Source: Piscirickettsiaceae bacterium (GTDB lineage Bacteria > Pseudomonadota > Gammaproteobacteria > Nitrosococcales > Methylophagaceae). From it: 11,231 nt of DNA. The notes below the pieces were generated by a model. It was given only the letters and a program-made list of their open reading frames with translations, was not told the DNA's origin and did no database searches. The translations under genes and the position numbers were made by a program. Position 1 is the stretch's first letter. Every line of letters starts with the position of its first letter. Of this stretch, positions 1-7,566 are shown piece after piece. The stretch covers positions 1-11,231 of the forward strand of contig JABGUA010000231.1 in NCBI GenBank assembly GCA_018646825.1. The letters run 5' to 3'.

Positions 1-130
1 GCTGTCGTGCTTTCTGGCGAACTTCGTCTGCGCTTTCTTCCACCAGCATTTGTTCATCACCAAATACAAGATAGACCGGCAACAATCCTTTTTGTAGTTG
101 TGATGCTAATTGCTCAGCATTAACACGCAT
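1..130 (-). CDS. holA: DNA polymerase III delta subunit, N-terminal part (cut by window edge)
   Basis: Only the first 43 or so codons are inside the window; the gene runs off the left end. The reading frame starts at the ATG at 128-130 and gives MRVNAEQLASQLQKGLLPVY followed by LVFGDEQMLVEES. This matches the start of the clamp-loader delta subunit (amino-terminal strand, then the 'GDExxLxxE' element that begins the AAA+-like domain I). Delta opens the beta sliding clamp during clamp loading at the replication fork. The start lies 10 nt after the lptE stop, with only a weak Shine-Dalgarno, so it probably depends on translation of lptE. The order leuS-lptE-holA is conserved in Gammaproteobacteria and supports the call. 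The catalytic-type motifs lie outside the window and cannot be checked. Confidence 0.85.
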   Translation of the reverse strand, partial: MRVNAEQLASQLQKGLLPVYLVFGDEQMLVEESADEVRQKARQ

Positions 131-140
131 CGCTGATGTT

Positions 141-635
141 TTATTTTATAAAGGACAAACGACGAAGAATACTTTGTACCAATTGTTGGTTCAATTGATC
201 ACGCAGTAAGGTTTCTTCTGACTCGCGCCCTAAGACTTCATCTTCATCAAATTGATAATCACGTTGTGCTTGCACTCGTTGTTCGGCAGCAAGCACCTTT
301 CCTTCAGGATCTAAAACCGTGAATGTAATTTCACCAAGCAACTCATATTCACTGACCTTCGCACTTGAGCCGACAGAAAGAACACGTCGATCAAATTTGT
401 TATCAGTAATTCTTAATACCGCCGCATCAACGTTTTCGCCATCAACTACAAGAATGCCATTGCTAACCAAGCCGCGTTTTAAATACAGGCCAATATCACG
501 TTGTAAACCAACACCCTCTATGCGCATCGTTTTCAAATCGTCAGATATATCGGCAGCACCGCGCAAATGAAAACCACAACCCAATAAGGTCATGAATAAT
601 AGGGCTATAACACTATTTGATACAACACGTTTCAT
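141..635 (-). CDS. lptE: LPS-assembly lipoprotein LptE
   Basis: This 164-residue protein begins with a lipoprotein signal peptide. It has a basic start (MKRVV), a hydrophobic core and a lipobox TLLGC, making Cys20 the predicted lipidated residue. Directly after it comes GFHLRG, the signature at the mature N-terminus of LptE/RlpB. LptE is an outer-membrane lipoprotein that plugs the LptD barrel and helps insert lipopolysaccharide into the outer leaflet. The rest is alternating polar/nonpolar, as expected for the small alpha/beta fold, and ends in a Gln/Arg-rich helix (residues about 137-163). An AAGGA ribosome site sits about 9 nt before the ATG. The gene follows leuS by 16 nt and precedes holA by 10 nt, the usual operon. 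Confidence 0.92.
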   Translation of the reverse strand: MKRVVSNSVIALLFMTLLGCGFHLRGAADISDDLKTMRIEGVGLQRDIGLYLKRGLVSNGILVVDGENVDAAVLRITDNKFDRRVLSVGSSAKVSEYELLGEITFTVLDPEGKVLAAEQRVQAQRDYQFDEDEVLGRESEETLLRDQLNQQLVQSILRRLSFIK

Positions 636-651
636 ATAAGGCGTTCCTTAA

Positions 652-3108
652 TTATCCTGCCACGACGATATTGATTAAGCGGCCTGGCACAACGATGACT
701 TTGCGAATTTCTTTGCCATCAATAAATTTCTGGGCATGCTCATCAGCCAGTGCTTGGGCTTCAATACTGTCTTTATCGGCGTCAGCATTCACTTTTATTT
801 TAGCCCTTAGCTTACCATTGACTTGTACAATCAGCTCAACTTTATCTTGTTTCAACGCTGATTCATCAATGTCCGGCCATCTGACATTCACCACGGCTTC
901 ATCGTGACCTAAAGCACGCCACAATGCATCACAAATATGAGGTGTAATTGGCGCTAACATCAATGCCGTCATTTCTAGAGCTTCTTGCCTAACGGCTCGA
1001 CCTTGTTCAGTGTCATCGCTATTTTTTGTAACCGCATTCATTAATTCCATCACAGCAGCAATAGCAGTATTGAAGGTATGACGGCGGCCCAAGTCATCAC
1101 TGACTTTGGTTAATGCTTGATAAATCTGGCGACGAAGATCTTTCAAATCATCACTTAAGTTACCTTTGTCTAAAGCAACACAAGATCCCTTTTCAACATG
1201 CGCTTGCGTAAAGCGCCATAAACGATTTAAAAAACGGTTCGACCCTTCAACGGCTTTATCAGACCACTCCAAAGATTGCTCTGGGGGTGCAGCAAACATC
1301 GTAAATAAGCGTGCTGTGTCAGCACCATATTGCTCAATGAGTGCTTGCGGATCGACGGTATTGCCTTTTGATTTTGACATTTTGACGCCGTCTTTCAACA
1401 CCATGCCTTGCGTCAGCAAGTTTTTGAACGGCTCGTCACCATCAACTAGGCCTTCATCACGCATTAATTTATGGAAAAAGCGAGCATACAATAAATGTAG
1501 GACTGCATGCTCAATCCCACCAATATATTGATCAACCGGCAACCAATGTTTCGCGCGTTCATCTAACATCGATTCAGTATTATCTGGACAAGTGAAACGC
1601 GCGTAATACCATGATGATTCAAAGAAGGTATCAAAGGTATCGGTTTCGCGTTCTGCATCAGCGCCACATTTTGGACAGGCAACTTGATAAAACTCTGGCA
1701 TCGATTTAATCGGTGAACCAGAACCATCAACAATCACATCTTCTGGTAAACGTACCGGTAAATCAGCCTCTGGTACTGGCACGGCGCCACAATCAGGGCA
1801 ATTAATAATTGGGATTGGTGTACCCCAATAACGTTGGCGCGATACGCCCCAATCACGTAAACGGTAATTAACTTGGCGCTCGCCTTTATTACGTTGCTCT
1901 AATTCTTTGGCAATCGCATCAAATGAGGCTTGTGAGCTTAGACCATCAAATTGACCTGAATTTGTTAACTGGCCTTTTTCGGTAAATGCGGCAGTTGAGA
2001 GATCACAGCTTTCTTTTCCTGCTGGCGCTATGACTTGTTTAATCGCCAAACCATATTTTTGTGCAAACTCATAATCACGTTGATCATGGGCTGGTACTGA
2101 CATCACAGCGCCTGTTCCATAACCCATCAGCACAAAGTTAGCTGCCCAAACGGGCACTTGCTCACCCGTAATCGGATGTGTCGCCATCACGCCGGTTGCA
2201 ACGCCTTTTTTCTCGGCAGTCTCCATTGCTTCTTCACTGGTTTCCATCTTGCGACATTGATCAACAAAAGCTTGTAACTCAGGATTAGACTCAGCGGCTT
2301 TTAAAGACAGTGGATGTTCAGCAGCCACCGCTAAATACGTCACCCCCATCAAAGTGTCAGGACGTGTTGTGTAAACTGCTAAGTTGGCATCGCTATTCTC
2401 AAGATCAAACTCAATTTGTAAGCCTTCTGAACGGCCAATCCAATTCGCTTGCATGGTTTTTACTTGTTCTGGCCAACCATCAAGCTGATCAAGATCATCT
2501 AATAGTTGTTCGGCATAATCGGTGATTTTCATAAACCACTGTGGAATCTCACGCTTTTCAACCACGGTGTCACAACGCCAGCAACAGCCATCGATCACTT
2601 GTTCATTGGCTAAAACAGTATTATCAACCGGACACCAATTCACTGCAGCGGTCTTCTTATAGACCAAGCCTTTTTCAAATAACCGGGTAAATAACCATTG
2701 TTCCCAGCGATAATATTCAGGTGTACAGGTCGCTAATTCGCGTTCCCAGTCATAACCCAAACCAAGACGCTGTAGTTGACCGCGCATATAATCAATATTG
2801 TCGTAAGTCCAGGCGGCAGGCGGGACTTTGTTTTTAATCGCAGCATTTTCAGCTGGCAAACCAAAGGCATCCCAACCCATGGGTTGTAAGACGTTTTTAC
2901 CTTGCATACGCTGATAACGAGAAATCACATCGCCGATGGTGTAGTTTCGCACATGACCCATATGCAACTGACCACTTGGATACGGGAACATCGCTAGGCA
3001 GTAATATTTTTCTTTGCTGTTATCTTCAACCGCACGAAAGGTATCAGCCTGTTGCCAATATTGCTGAACGTTCGCTTCAATGTCAGCCGGGTTATATTCT
3101 TGTTGCAT
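652..3108 (-). CDS. leuS: Leucyl-tRNA synthetase
   Basis: Class I synthetase that charges tRNA-Leu with leucine in the cytoplasm. The 818-residue product shows the HIGH-type motif as HMGH (residues 49-52, within PYPSGQLHMGH) and KMSKS at 576-580. Between them lies the CP1 editing domain, with the threonine-rich TTRPDTLMG segment and the GTGAVMSVPAHDQRD segment that holds the conserved editing aspartate. Cysteine pairs typical of LeuS zinc-binding insertions are present (WCPVD...GCCWRC, CPDCG and CPKCG). The C-terminal tRNA-binding domain ends in VVAG. I start at the ATG at 3106-3108 (MQQEYNPADIE) because it aligns with known LeuS N-termini and has GAAG a few bases upstream. An in-frame TTG 48 nt earlier would add 16 non-homologous residues. 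First gene of leuS-lptE-holA. Confidence 0.97.
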   Translation of the reverse strand: MQQEYNPADIEANVQQYWQQADTFRAVEDNSKEKYYCLAMFPYPSGQLHMGHVRNYTIGDVISRYQRMQGKNVLQPMGWDAFGLPAENAAIKNKVPPAAWTYDNIDYMRGQLQRLGLGYDWERELATCTPEYYRWEQWLFTRLFEKGLVYKKTAAVNWCPVDNTVLANEQVIDGCCWRCDTVVEKREIPQWFMKITDYAEQLLDDLDQLDGWPEQVKTMQANWIGRSEGLQIEFDLENSDANLAVYTTRPDTLMGVTYLAVAAEHPLSLKAAESNPELQAFVDQCRKMETSEEAMETAEKKGVATGVMATHPITGEQVPVWAANFVLMGYGTGAVMSVPAHDQRDYEFAQKYGLAIKQVIAPAGKESCDLSTAAFTEKGQLTNSGQFDGLSSQASFDAIAKELEQRNKGERQVNYRLRDWGVSRQRYWGTPIPIINCPDCGAVPVPEADLPVRLPEDVIVDGSGSPIKSMPEFYQVACPKCGADAERETDTFDTFFESSWYYARFTCPDNTESMLDERAKHWLPVDQYIGGIEHAVLHLLYARFFHKLMRDEGLVDGDEPFKNLLTQGMVLKDGVKMSKSKGNTVDPQALIEQYGADTARLFTMFAAPPEQSLEWSDKAVEGSNRFLNRLWRFTQAHVEKGSCVALDKGNLSDDLKDLRRQIYQALTKVSDDLGRRHTFNTAIAAVMELMNAVTKNSDDTEQGRAVRQEALEMTALMLAPITPHICDALWRALGHDEAVVNVRWPDIDESALKQDKVELIVQVNGKLRAKIKVNADADKDSIEAQALADEHAQKFIDGKEIRKVIVVPGRLINIVVAG

Positions 3109-3209
3109 GATGTCTTCAATTAGGTAAGCAAAAATTAGCTGACTAGGATACCGCAAGCAGCCGTTTGCTTAAAGGAAAATGGTTTTTCAGTTGATGCATT
3201 GCTGGCACT

Positions 3210-3638
3210 TTATGGCCTAATATAAGCGTAGCCTTGTTCTTGCAATTCCATAATTCGTGCTACGCCAGCATTAACGGTTGTTACGCCATCAAGTAACACG
3301 GGCAATAATCCCGTTTTCTTCTTCTGTGTATTCATCGTGTTTTGACATGCACTAAAAGTAATATCCTGTAGCGCTAGGCTTTCTACTCGGCTGGCTACAG
3401 CACTTTCTGTCGTTAATAAATCGAGTCCTGGGCCATAGGCGACTATTTCGATGATCACATTATCTAGGCCATAGAGTTTTTGTAAGTTGACCGCATTATT
3501 CAGGGCCATTTTTTGAGTGCTTACATCATCCGTACTGACTTGAATGACTAATTTATGAGGGCTATCTTGTTCGGCATAGCTATTCGCTACCATCAGTAAA
3601 GATAAAAGCAGTAAAGTAACTATCTGTTTTATTGTCAT
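3210..3638 (-). CDS. Exported DsrE/DsrF-like family protein
   Basis: A 142-residue protein with a clear Sec signal peptide (MTIKQ, hydrophobic residues 6-18, likely cleavage after SYA at residue 22). The mature part has the DsrE-like alpha/beta pattern: KLVIQVSTDD, an IEIVAYGPGLDLL strand-turn, one cysteine in FSACQNTM (Cys98), a GVTTVNAGVARI segment and the ending LQEQGYAYIRP. DsrE-fold proteins handle sulfur or thiols, but this secreted single-Cys subgroup has no established reaction. Cys98 sits where such proteins carry their conserved cysteine. The start is the ATG at 3636-3638, preceded by GGTGAG about 4 nt away and giving a proper signal peptide; an in-frame TTG at 3675-3677 would spoil it. 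The gene lies 101 nt before leuS and diverges from the ion-channel gene. Confidence 0.75.
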   Translation of the reverse strand: MTIKQIVTLLLLSLLMVANSYAEQDSPHKLVIQVSTDDVSTQKMALNNAVNLQKLYGLDNVIIEIVAYGPGLDLLTTESAVASRVESLALQDITFSACQNTMNTQKKKTGLLPVLLDGVTTVNAGVARIMELQEQGYAYIRP

Positions 3639-3696
3639 CGCTCTCACCAATACCTCAAATAAAATCAATCCTATCAATAATTCATTTTATTATCAG

Positions 3697-3724
3697 TTGA
3701 TCTTTAAACCTGCTCTGGTATCGT
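3697..3724 (+). promoter_or_regulatory. Candidate sigma-70 promoter for the ion-channel gene
   Basis: TTGATC (3697-3702) and TATCGT (3719-3724) are separated by 16 nt, with a TG at the extended -10 position (3716-3717). Transcription would start near 3731, leaving a leader of about 24 nt before the channel ATG. The match is moderate and rests on inspection only. Confidence 0.4.
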
Positions 3725-3754
3725 TCGCCCAAACCTATTTCAAACGAGTTTGTT

Positions 3755-4600
3755 ATGCCTACCTCTATTAAACAACTTCAAAGCCGTTTATTTGATTTAC
3801 ATACTAATAAGCTCTTTGAGCTGTCGGTTATCTTTATTATTGTTTTTTCAGCTTTGGTCACTGGCGTTAAAACGTATGAGATCAATTCAACACTGAACCA
3901 GCTCGTTCTCGGCTTGGACACCTTTATTACGCTGTTCTTTTTGTTTGAAGTATCGATTCGACTCATTGCTGAACCTAGAACCTTGGACTTCTTTAAAAAA
4001 GGCTGGAATGTCTTTGATTTTGTGATTGTGGTCGCCAGCATGTTGCCTGTTGATGGCAGTGACACGGTGTTGTTAGCTCGGCTATTACGCATCTTCCGAG
4101 TACTACGCTTAATCTCGATGATTCCTGAACTACGCGTGCTGATTAACTCCTTACTCAAAGCACTGCCGCGTATGGGCTATATCGCCTTATTGATGTTCAT
4201 TATTTTTTACATTTATGCTGCGATTGGCAGCTTTATGTTTGATACGATTAACCCTAAGTTATGGGGCAATATTTCGATTGCGATGTTGACCTTATTTCGT
4301 GTGTCGACCTTTGAAGATTGGACCGATGTAATGTACGAAACGATGGAGTTCTACCCCTTAAGTTCGATATTCTATTTAACGTTTATTTTCTTAACGGCTT
4401 TTGTGTTTCTGAATATGATGATCGGTGTCGTGCTCGATGCCATGCAGCGTGAGCAAAATCAGTATGATCAAGAACGCGATGATACCGAGGCTGAAGAAGT
4501 GCATTCGATTAAGGCTGAACTTTCTGAGGTCAATGTGAAGTTGGACAGACTACACCTTTTGTTAGAGCAACAAAATACCCAAGCAACCCAGAAGCCTTAA
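3755..4600 (+). CDS. Six-helix voltage-gated cation channel (BacNav/ion transport family) with a Ca-type filter
   Basis: A 281-residue inner-membrane protein built like one repeat of a voltage-gated sodium/calcium channel and expected to work as a tetramer. S1 spans about 21-38. S2 spans about 52-70, with the acidic Glu65. S3 spans about 84-98, with the WNVFDF signature and Asp88. S4 (105-120) has four gating arginines at every third position (R109, R112, R115, R118). The S4-S5 linker and S5 run to about 161. The pore loop carries the filter T185-F-E-D-W-T-D191, and S6 spans about 204-228. A charged neck then leads into a heptad-like coiled coil (about 247-273), as in bacterial Nav C-termini. 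The acidic D188/D191 filter points to calcium permeation (inference). The gene stands alone, diverging from the DsrE-like gene, and ends before a shared terminator. Confidence 0.9.
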   Translation: MPTSIKQLQSRLFDLHTNKLFELSVIFIIVFSALVTGVKTYEINSTLNQLVLGLDTFITLFFLFEVSIRLIAEPRTLDFFKKGWNVFDFVIVVASMLPVDGSDTVLLARLLRIFRVLRLISMIPELRVLINSLLKALPRMGYIALLMFIIFYIYAAIGSFMFDTINPKLWGNISIAMLTLFRVSTFEDWTDVMYETMEFYPLSSIFYLTFIFLTAFVFLNMMIGVVLDAMQREQNQYDQERDDTEAEEVHSIKAELSEVNVKLDRLHLLLEQQNTQATQKP

Positions 4601-4671
4601 GACCATAAATTGATCGAGGTTAATGATCTATCCCATTGATTTACGATCATTTTACTGTGCTTTGCATAATA

Positions 4672-4707
4672 AAAAGGGCCAAATACCCGCTGGTATTTAG
4701 CCCTTTT
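4672..4707. terminator. Bidirectional rho-independent terminator between the channel and peroxiredoxin genes
   Basis: AAAAGGGC (4672-4679) pairs with GCCCTTTT (4700-4707), and AAATACC (4681-4687) pairs with GGTATTT (4692-4698). There is one C-A mismatch and the loop is CGCT. The stem is flanked by A-runs on one side and T-runs on the other, so it can end transcription of both convergent genes. Confidence 0.92.
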
Positions 4708-4724
4708 CTTCTACTACTATTTTG

Positions 4725-5357
4725 TTATTTAGATACGTCTACGTAGCGTAAGTATGGCAAGATTTGATCAAAACCTTGTGGGAATTTAGCTGACGCATCT
4801 TCATTACTCACTGTTGGTGGGATAATAACTTTATCACCCGGCTGCCAGTTAACAGGCGTTGCAATGCCATTGGCATCACCTATTTGAAGCGCATCAATGA
4901 CACGTAAAATCTCATCGAAATTACGGCCTACTGCCATTGGGTATGTCATCGTTAGACGAATTTTTTGTTCTGGATCGATAATGAAGATTGAGCGTACTGC
5001 TGCTGTGCTGCTTTCTGATGGATGGATCATGCCGTATAACTCAGCAATTCTTCTATCCGCATCAGCCACAATAGGAAATTCAAGTGATGTGTTTTGTGTT
5101 GCGTTTACATCTTTTATCCAACCCAAATGCTCTTCAACTGTGTCTGTCGATAGGCCAAGTGGTGCACAATTACGTGCTTCGAACTCTGGTGCTAATTGGG
5201 CTGTTCTTCCCATTTCTGTCGTACAAACAGGGGTGTAATCCGCAGGGTGACTAAAGAAGAAAACCCATTTGCCTTTTGCCCAATCATGAAAGTTGATTTC
5301 ACCCTTCGTGGTTGCAATGGTGAAATTAGGTGCTGTATCGCCGATTCGTAATGCCAT
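4725..5357 (-). CDS. 1-Cys peroxiredoxin (Prx6 family)
   Basis: A 210-residue cytoplasmic thiol peroxidase that reduces hydrogen peroxide and organic hydroperoxides. The active-site block SHPADYTPVCTTE gives the peroxidatic cysteine as Cys45, with Thr42 of the PxxxT/SxxC motif; Arg122 (AAVRSIFIIDP) is the usual third active-site residue. The long C-terminal dimerisation domain (NWQPGDKVIIPPTVS, then FPQGFDQILPYLRYV) is diagnostic of the Prx6 group rather than AhpC. There is no resolving cysteine at the 2-Cys position. Cys64 is an extra residue not expected to be catalytic. The physiological reductant cannot be told from sequence. AAGGA lies about 8 nt before the ATG. The gene appears to be transcribed alone and ends at the shared terminator. 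Confidence 0.95.
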   Translation of the reverse strand: MALRIGDTAPNFTIATTKGEINFHDWAKGKWVFFFSHPADYTPVCTTEMGRTAQLAPEFEARNCAPLGLSTDTVEEHLGWIKDVNATQNTSLEFPIVADADRRIAELYGMIHPSESSTAAVRSIFIIDPEQKIRLTMTYPMAVGRNFDEILRVIDALQIGDANGIATPVNWQPGDKVIIPPTVSNEDASAKFPQGFDQILPYLRYVDVSK

Positions 5358-5487
5358 TTTCTTATTCCTTATAATGTATGTCTTATATAGAAGCGTCTTA
5401 TTTGAACCTAAAAATAACCTTTATCTTTAGCCTCACGATTTTAATACAAAAATTTAAACGATATAACGGGAATAATCGCTAGGGTTA

Positions 5488-5502
5488 ATCGGATTATCCG
5501 AT
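5488..5502. promoter_or_regulatory. Perfect inverted repeat upstream of the peroxiredoxin gene
   Basis: ATCGGA (5488-5493) and TCCGAT (5497-5502) form a perfect dyad around a 3-nt centre, 131-145 nt before the peroxiredoxin start and just past the stop of the secreted-protein gene. It fits the T-N11-A geometry of a LysR-type regulator site (T5489, A5501). It has no T-run, so a terminator role is unlikely. Its function is unproven. Confidence 0.3.
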
Positions 5503-5524
5503 GGGTCTATTTTGGCAACTTGCC

Positions 5525-6085
5525 TTATTCTATTAAGAAGCTGTCGAATAATGCATCGGCATCATCAGACGTTCTGTAAACAATATAGTTTTTTCTGTAT
5601 TTGAAAACAGCGGTGACACTGCCCTGCTTACTCACATTGCCACTGGCTTCTAACTTAAAGCAGGCTTTTTCTTCATTAACAACTTCTTTCATGTAATCAC
5701 CCGTGAACATTGTCCATTCAGCAGTGGTGTACATATCTTCATTAGGCCGTTCAACACAACGATAACCACAGTTCCTCGTACTCCCTGCTGGTCTGCCTTT
5801 ACATTGATGCTCAGCAGTTACAGTGACTTCATCGTCATTATATTCCGCGACACGCTGTTCTTTATACTGTTCTTTTAGCTTATTAACTTCTTCCTCATAC
5901 ATGACCAATTTTTGTACGAAGGATAAATCTGTTCTTACTTCTAACTCTGACACCAATGATGTCCATTTTGCATGATATAGCGATTCATGCGCCTCTAACG
6001 CAGAAAGTTCTTGCTTGTCTTGTGCCATGATTAAACCAGAAAACAAGGCTACTAATAAGGCCAATGACGCTAGATATTTTTTCAT
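5525..6085 (-). CDS. Secreted four-cysteine protein of unknown function
   Basis: I do not recognise this 186-residue protein. It starts with a convincing Sec signal peptide (MKKYL, hydrophobic 6-20, probable cleavage after MAQ or nearby), so the mature part is periplasmic or secreted. Residues about 28-82 are helical and highly charged, rich in Glu and Lys. From about 86 the sequence becomes strand-like and contains CKGRPAGSTRNCGYRC (Cys95, Cys106, Cys110), with a fourth cysteine at 142 (KACFKLEASG). The even number and the export signal suggest two disulfides. The C-terminal part (about 150-172) alternates like a beta sheet. GGAAA lies about 8 nt before the ATG. The gene is monocistronic by spacing and diverges from the chemoreceptor gene, which is the only hint of context. 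Confidence 0.75.
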   Translation of the reverse strand: MKKYLASLALLVALFSGLIMAQDKQELSALEAHESLYHAKWTSLVSELEVRTDLSFVQKLVMYEEEVNKLKEQYKEQRVAEYNDDEVTVTAEHQCKGRPAGSTRNCGYRCVERPNEDMYTTAEWTMFTGDYMKEVVNEEKACFKLEASGNVSKQGSVTAVFKYRKNYIVYRTSDDADALFDSFLIE

Positions 6086-6105
6086 GCTGAGTTTCCGTGA
6101 CTTAG

Positions 6106-6133
6106 TTAATATAGATAGCCATTACTTTACCAA
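6106..6133 (-). promoter_or_regulatory. Candidate sigma-70 promoter for the secreted-protein gene
   Basis: On the minus strand TTGGTA (6128-6133) and TATTAA (6106-6111) are spaced by 16 nt, each matching four of six consensus bases. The implied transcript starts close to the ATG of the four-cysteine protein gene. This is a visual match only. Confidence 0.35.
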
Positions 6134-6209
6134 ATAACACTAATAAAAGGGCTAATTCTACCGGTTGGTGATGCCATTAATTAAATTCTGACACAAGACA
6201 CATTTCTAC

Positions 6210-6236
6210 TCTATTTTCTCTCTCCTATGCCGATAA
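6210..6236 (+). promoter_or_regulatory. FliA (sigma-28) type promoter of the chemoreceptor gene
   Basis: GCCGATAA at 6229-6236 is an exact match to the -10 element of flagellar sigma-28. At the consensus distance upstream (6210-6217) is TCTATTTT, five of eight matches to TAAAGTTT. The gene downstream is a chemoreceptor, a classic sigma-28 target, which raises confidence. Transcription would start near 6243, leaving a leader of about 55 nt that contains a GGGCA-N5-TGCCC hairpin (6258-6272). Confidence 0.6.
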
Positions 6237-6297
6237 CCTCGTATAGTATGGCTATCTGGGCAATGCATGCCCCCATTAACTCTAAAGTTGGAATTGA

Positions 6298-7490
6298 ATG
6301 GATATTCAAAAAAGGTTCGGATTATTAGTTTTATCGCTCATCGTCGTGAGCATTGTGTCAGAGTTACTATTATCCTCATTGTTGTCCGCTTCTTCAGGCT
6401 GGCGGTTCGGGGAGGATCTGTCACTTTTGACGCTGATGGTCCTCGTTGTATACCGACTTTTTTTGAAACCGCTTAATCAATTAGCAAGCGATTTACACAA
6501 GAACCTCCAAACCCCTTTTAAACAGCTTAAACATACTGATTCTCTCAGCCAGCCTCTTGATAAACCGATCAATAAATTGATTGATCAAAATGAAAAGGCC
6601 TTTGATGATCTAGCAGATTTAGTGGCGCGTTTAGCCCCCATGTCCGAAGAGTTACGTATTACTTATGACTCTATCGCTCAAAAAGCGAGTCAACAGAATA
6701 GTCATGGCCAGATATTAGAACAATCCATTTCTCAAATTAAACAGACGACCCAATCTTTATCTTCACAAGTTGAGGAAATGTCCCAAATCACAACGGATGG
6801 TAATAACGCGACCAACATAGCTGAACAGGCCATGGCAGAAACTGTAGATAGTCTTAATAGCCTAACGGATGATATTGCCAATGCCTCTTCTGAAATGACG
6901 ACATTGAAAGAAGGTAGCGATAATATCCACTCTATTTTGGAAGTGATTCAAGGTATTGCAGAGCAAATCAATCTCTTAGCTTTAAATGCCGCTATCGAGG
7001 CGCGCGTGCTGGAGAGCATGGTCGAGGGTTTGCAGTTGTTGCCGATGAAGTCCGTACACTGGCTGAACAAACACGCTCTTCAGCCAGTGAAGTTGGCCAA
7101 ATGATACAAGACTTACAGTCAGGTACTAACCGTGTTGTTAGCGCGATGAATGTGAGCATCAAGAAAACTGAAGAAACCGTTGAAAAAACGGACCATTCAC
7201 GCCAACAGTTAGAGCTTATTCACGCTATTATTGGACGTATCGATGCCGTTTCCCATGATGTTAGTCAGGCCATGCACCATCAGATTGAAGCAGATTCTGA
7301 GGCCGAGCGTTCAGTACTTTCTATGTCAAAATTAAATGAACTTGCACTAGAAAACACGCATGTACAAGGCGTCACTGCTGACGACGTTTTAGCTTTACAT
7401 AACATTTTAGTCGACAAATTTGAACAGCATGGTTTTGAAAAGAGCCACTGGCCGACGCACCGCCGTAGTCAAATTAGAGATAATACTTAA
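6298..7490 (+). pseudogene. Methyl-accepting chemotaxis protein, frameshifted at the signalling tip
   Basis: Two overlapping reading frames together encode one chemoreceptor. The first (6298-7104) has two membrane helices (about 7-29 and 41-56) joined by a loop of only about 11 residues, a short HAMP-like start (LKPLNQLASDL) and a long helical signalling region. It reaches the hairpin tip IAEQINLLALNAAIEA (220-235), then turns into unrelated residues. The conserved continuation (ARAGEHGRGFAVVADEVRTL) is in the +2 frame from 7002 and continues through the frame ending at 7490. One base is missing in GCGCGCG (7000-7006); restoring it would give about 397 residues. As read, the receptor lacks its descending helix and cannot signal normally. 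The tiny periplasmic loop suggests sensing at the membrane or in the cytoplasm. A sequencing error or a real mutation are both possible. Confidence 0.88.
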
Positions 7491-7566
7491 GCCAAGCAAT
7501 TGACTCTTTTATCAACGGTTCCTAGTAATTATTTAAACTCACCTACATGTTAATACTAATGTCAGG

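Noticed and set aside
3109..3156. Longer leuS start at a TTG
   Set aside because: The 16 extra residues do not resemble LeuS N-termini, and the ATG at 3106-3108 has its own upstream GAAG.
3109..3209. Leader peptide or riboswitch before leuS
   Set aside because: No leucine-rich short frame or recognisable aptamer; only a weak AAGCA/TGCTT stem without a T-run and poor promoter-like boxes.
4622..4651. AATGATC-N16-GATCATT inverted repeat after the channel gene as a second terminator
   Set aside because: The stem is short and AT-rich with a long loop and only a brief T-run; the adjacent strong stem at 4672-4707 explains termination.
7101..7490. Stand-alone 129-residue gene starting at the ATG that overlaps the upstream stop (ATGA)
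   Set aside because: Conserved chemoreceptor sequence in this frame begins about 33 codons before that ATG (from 7002), so this is the back half of one frameshifted gene rather than a second gene.
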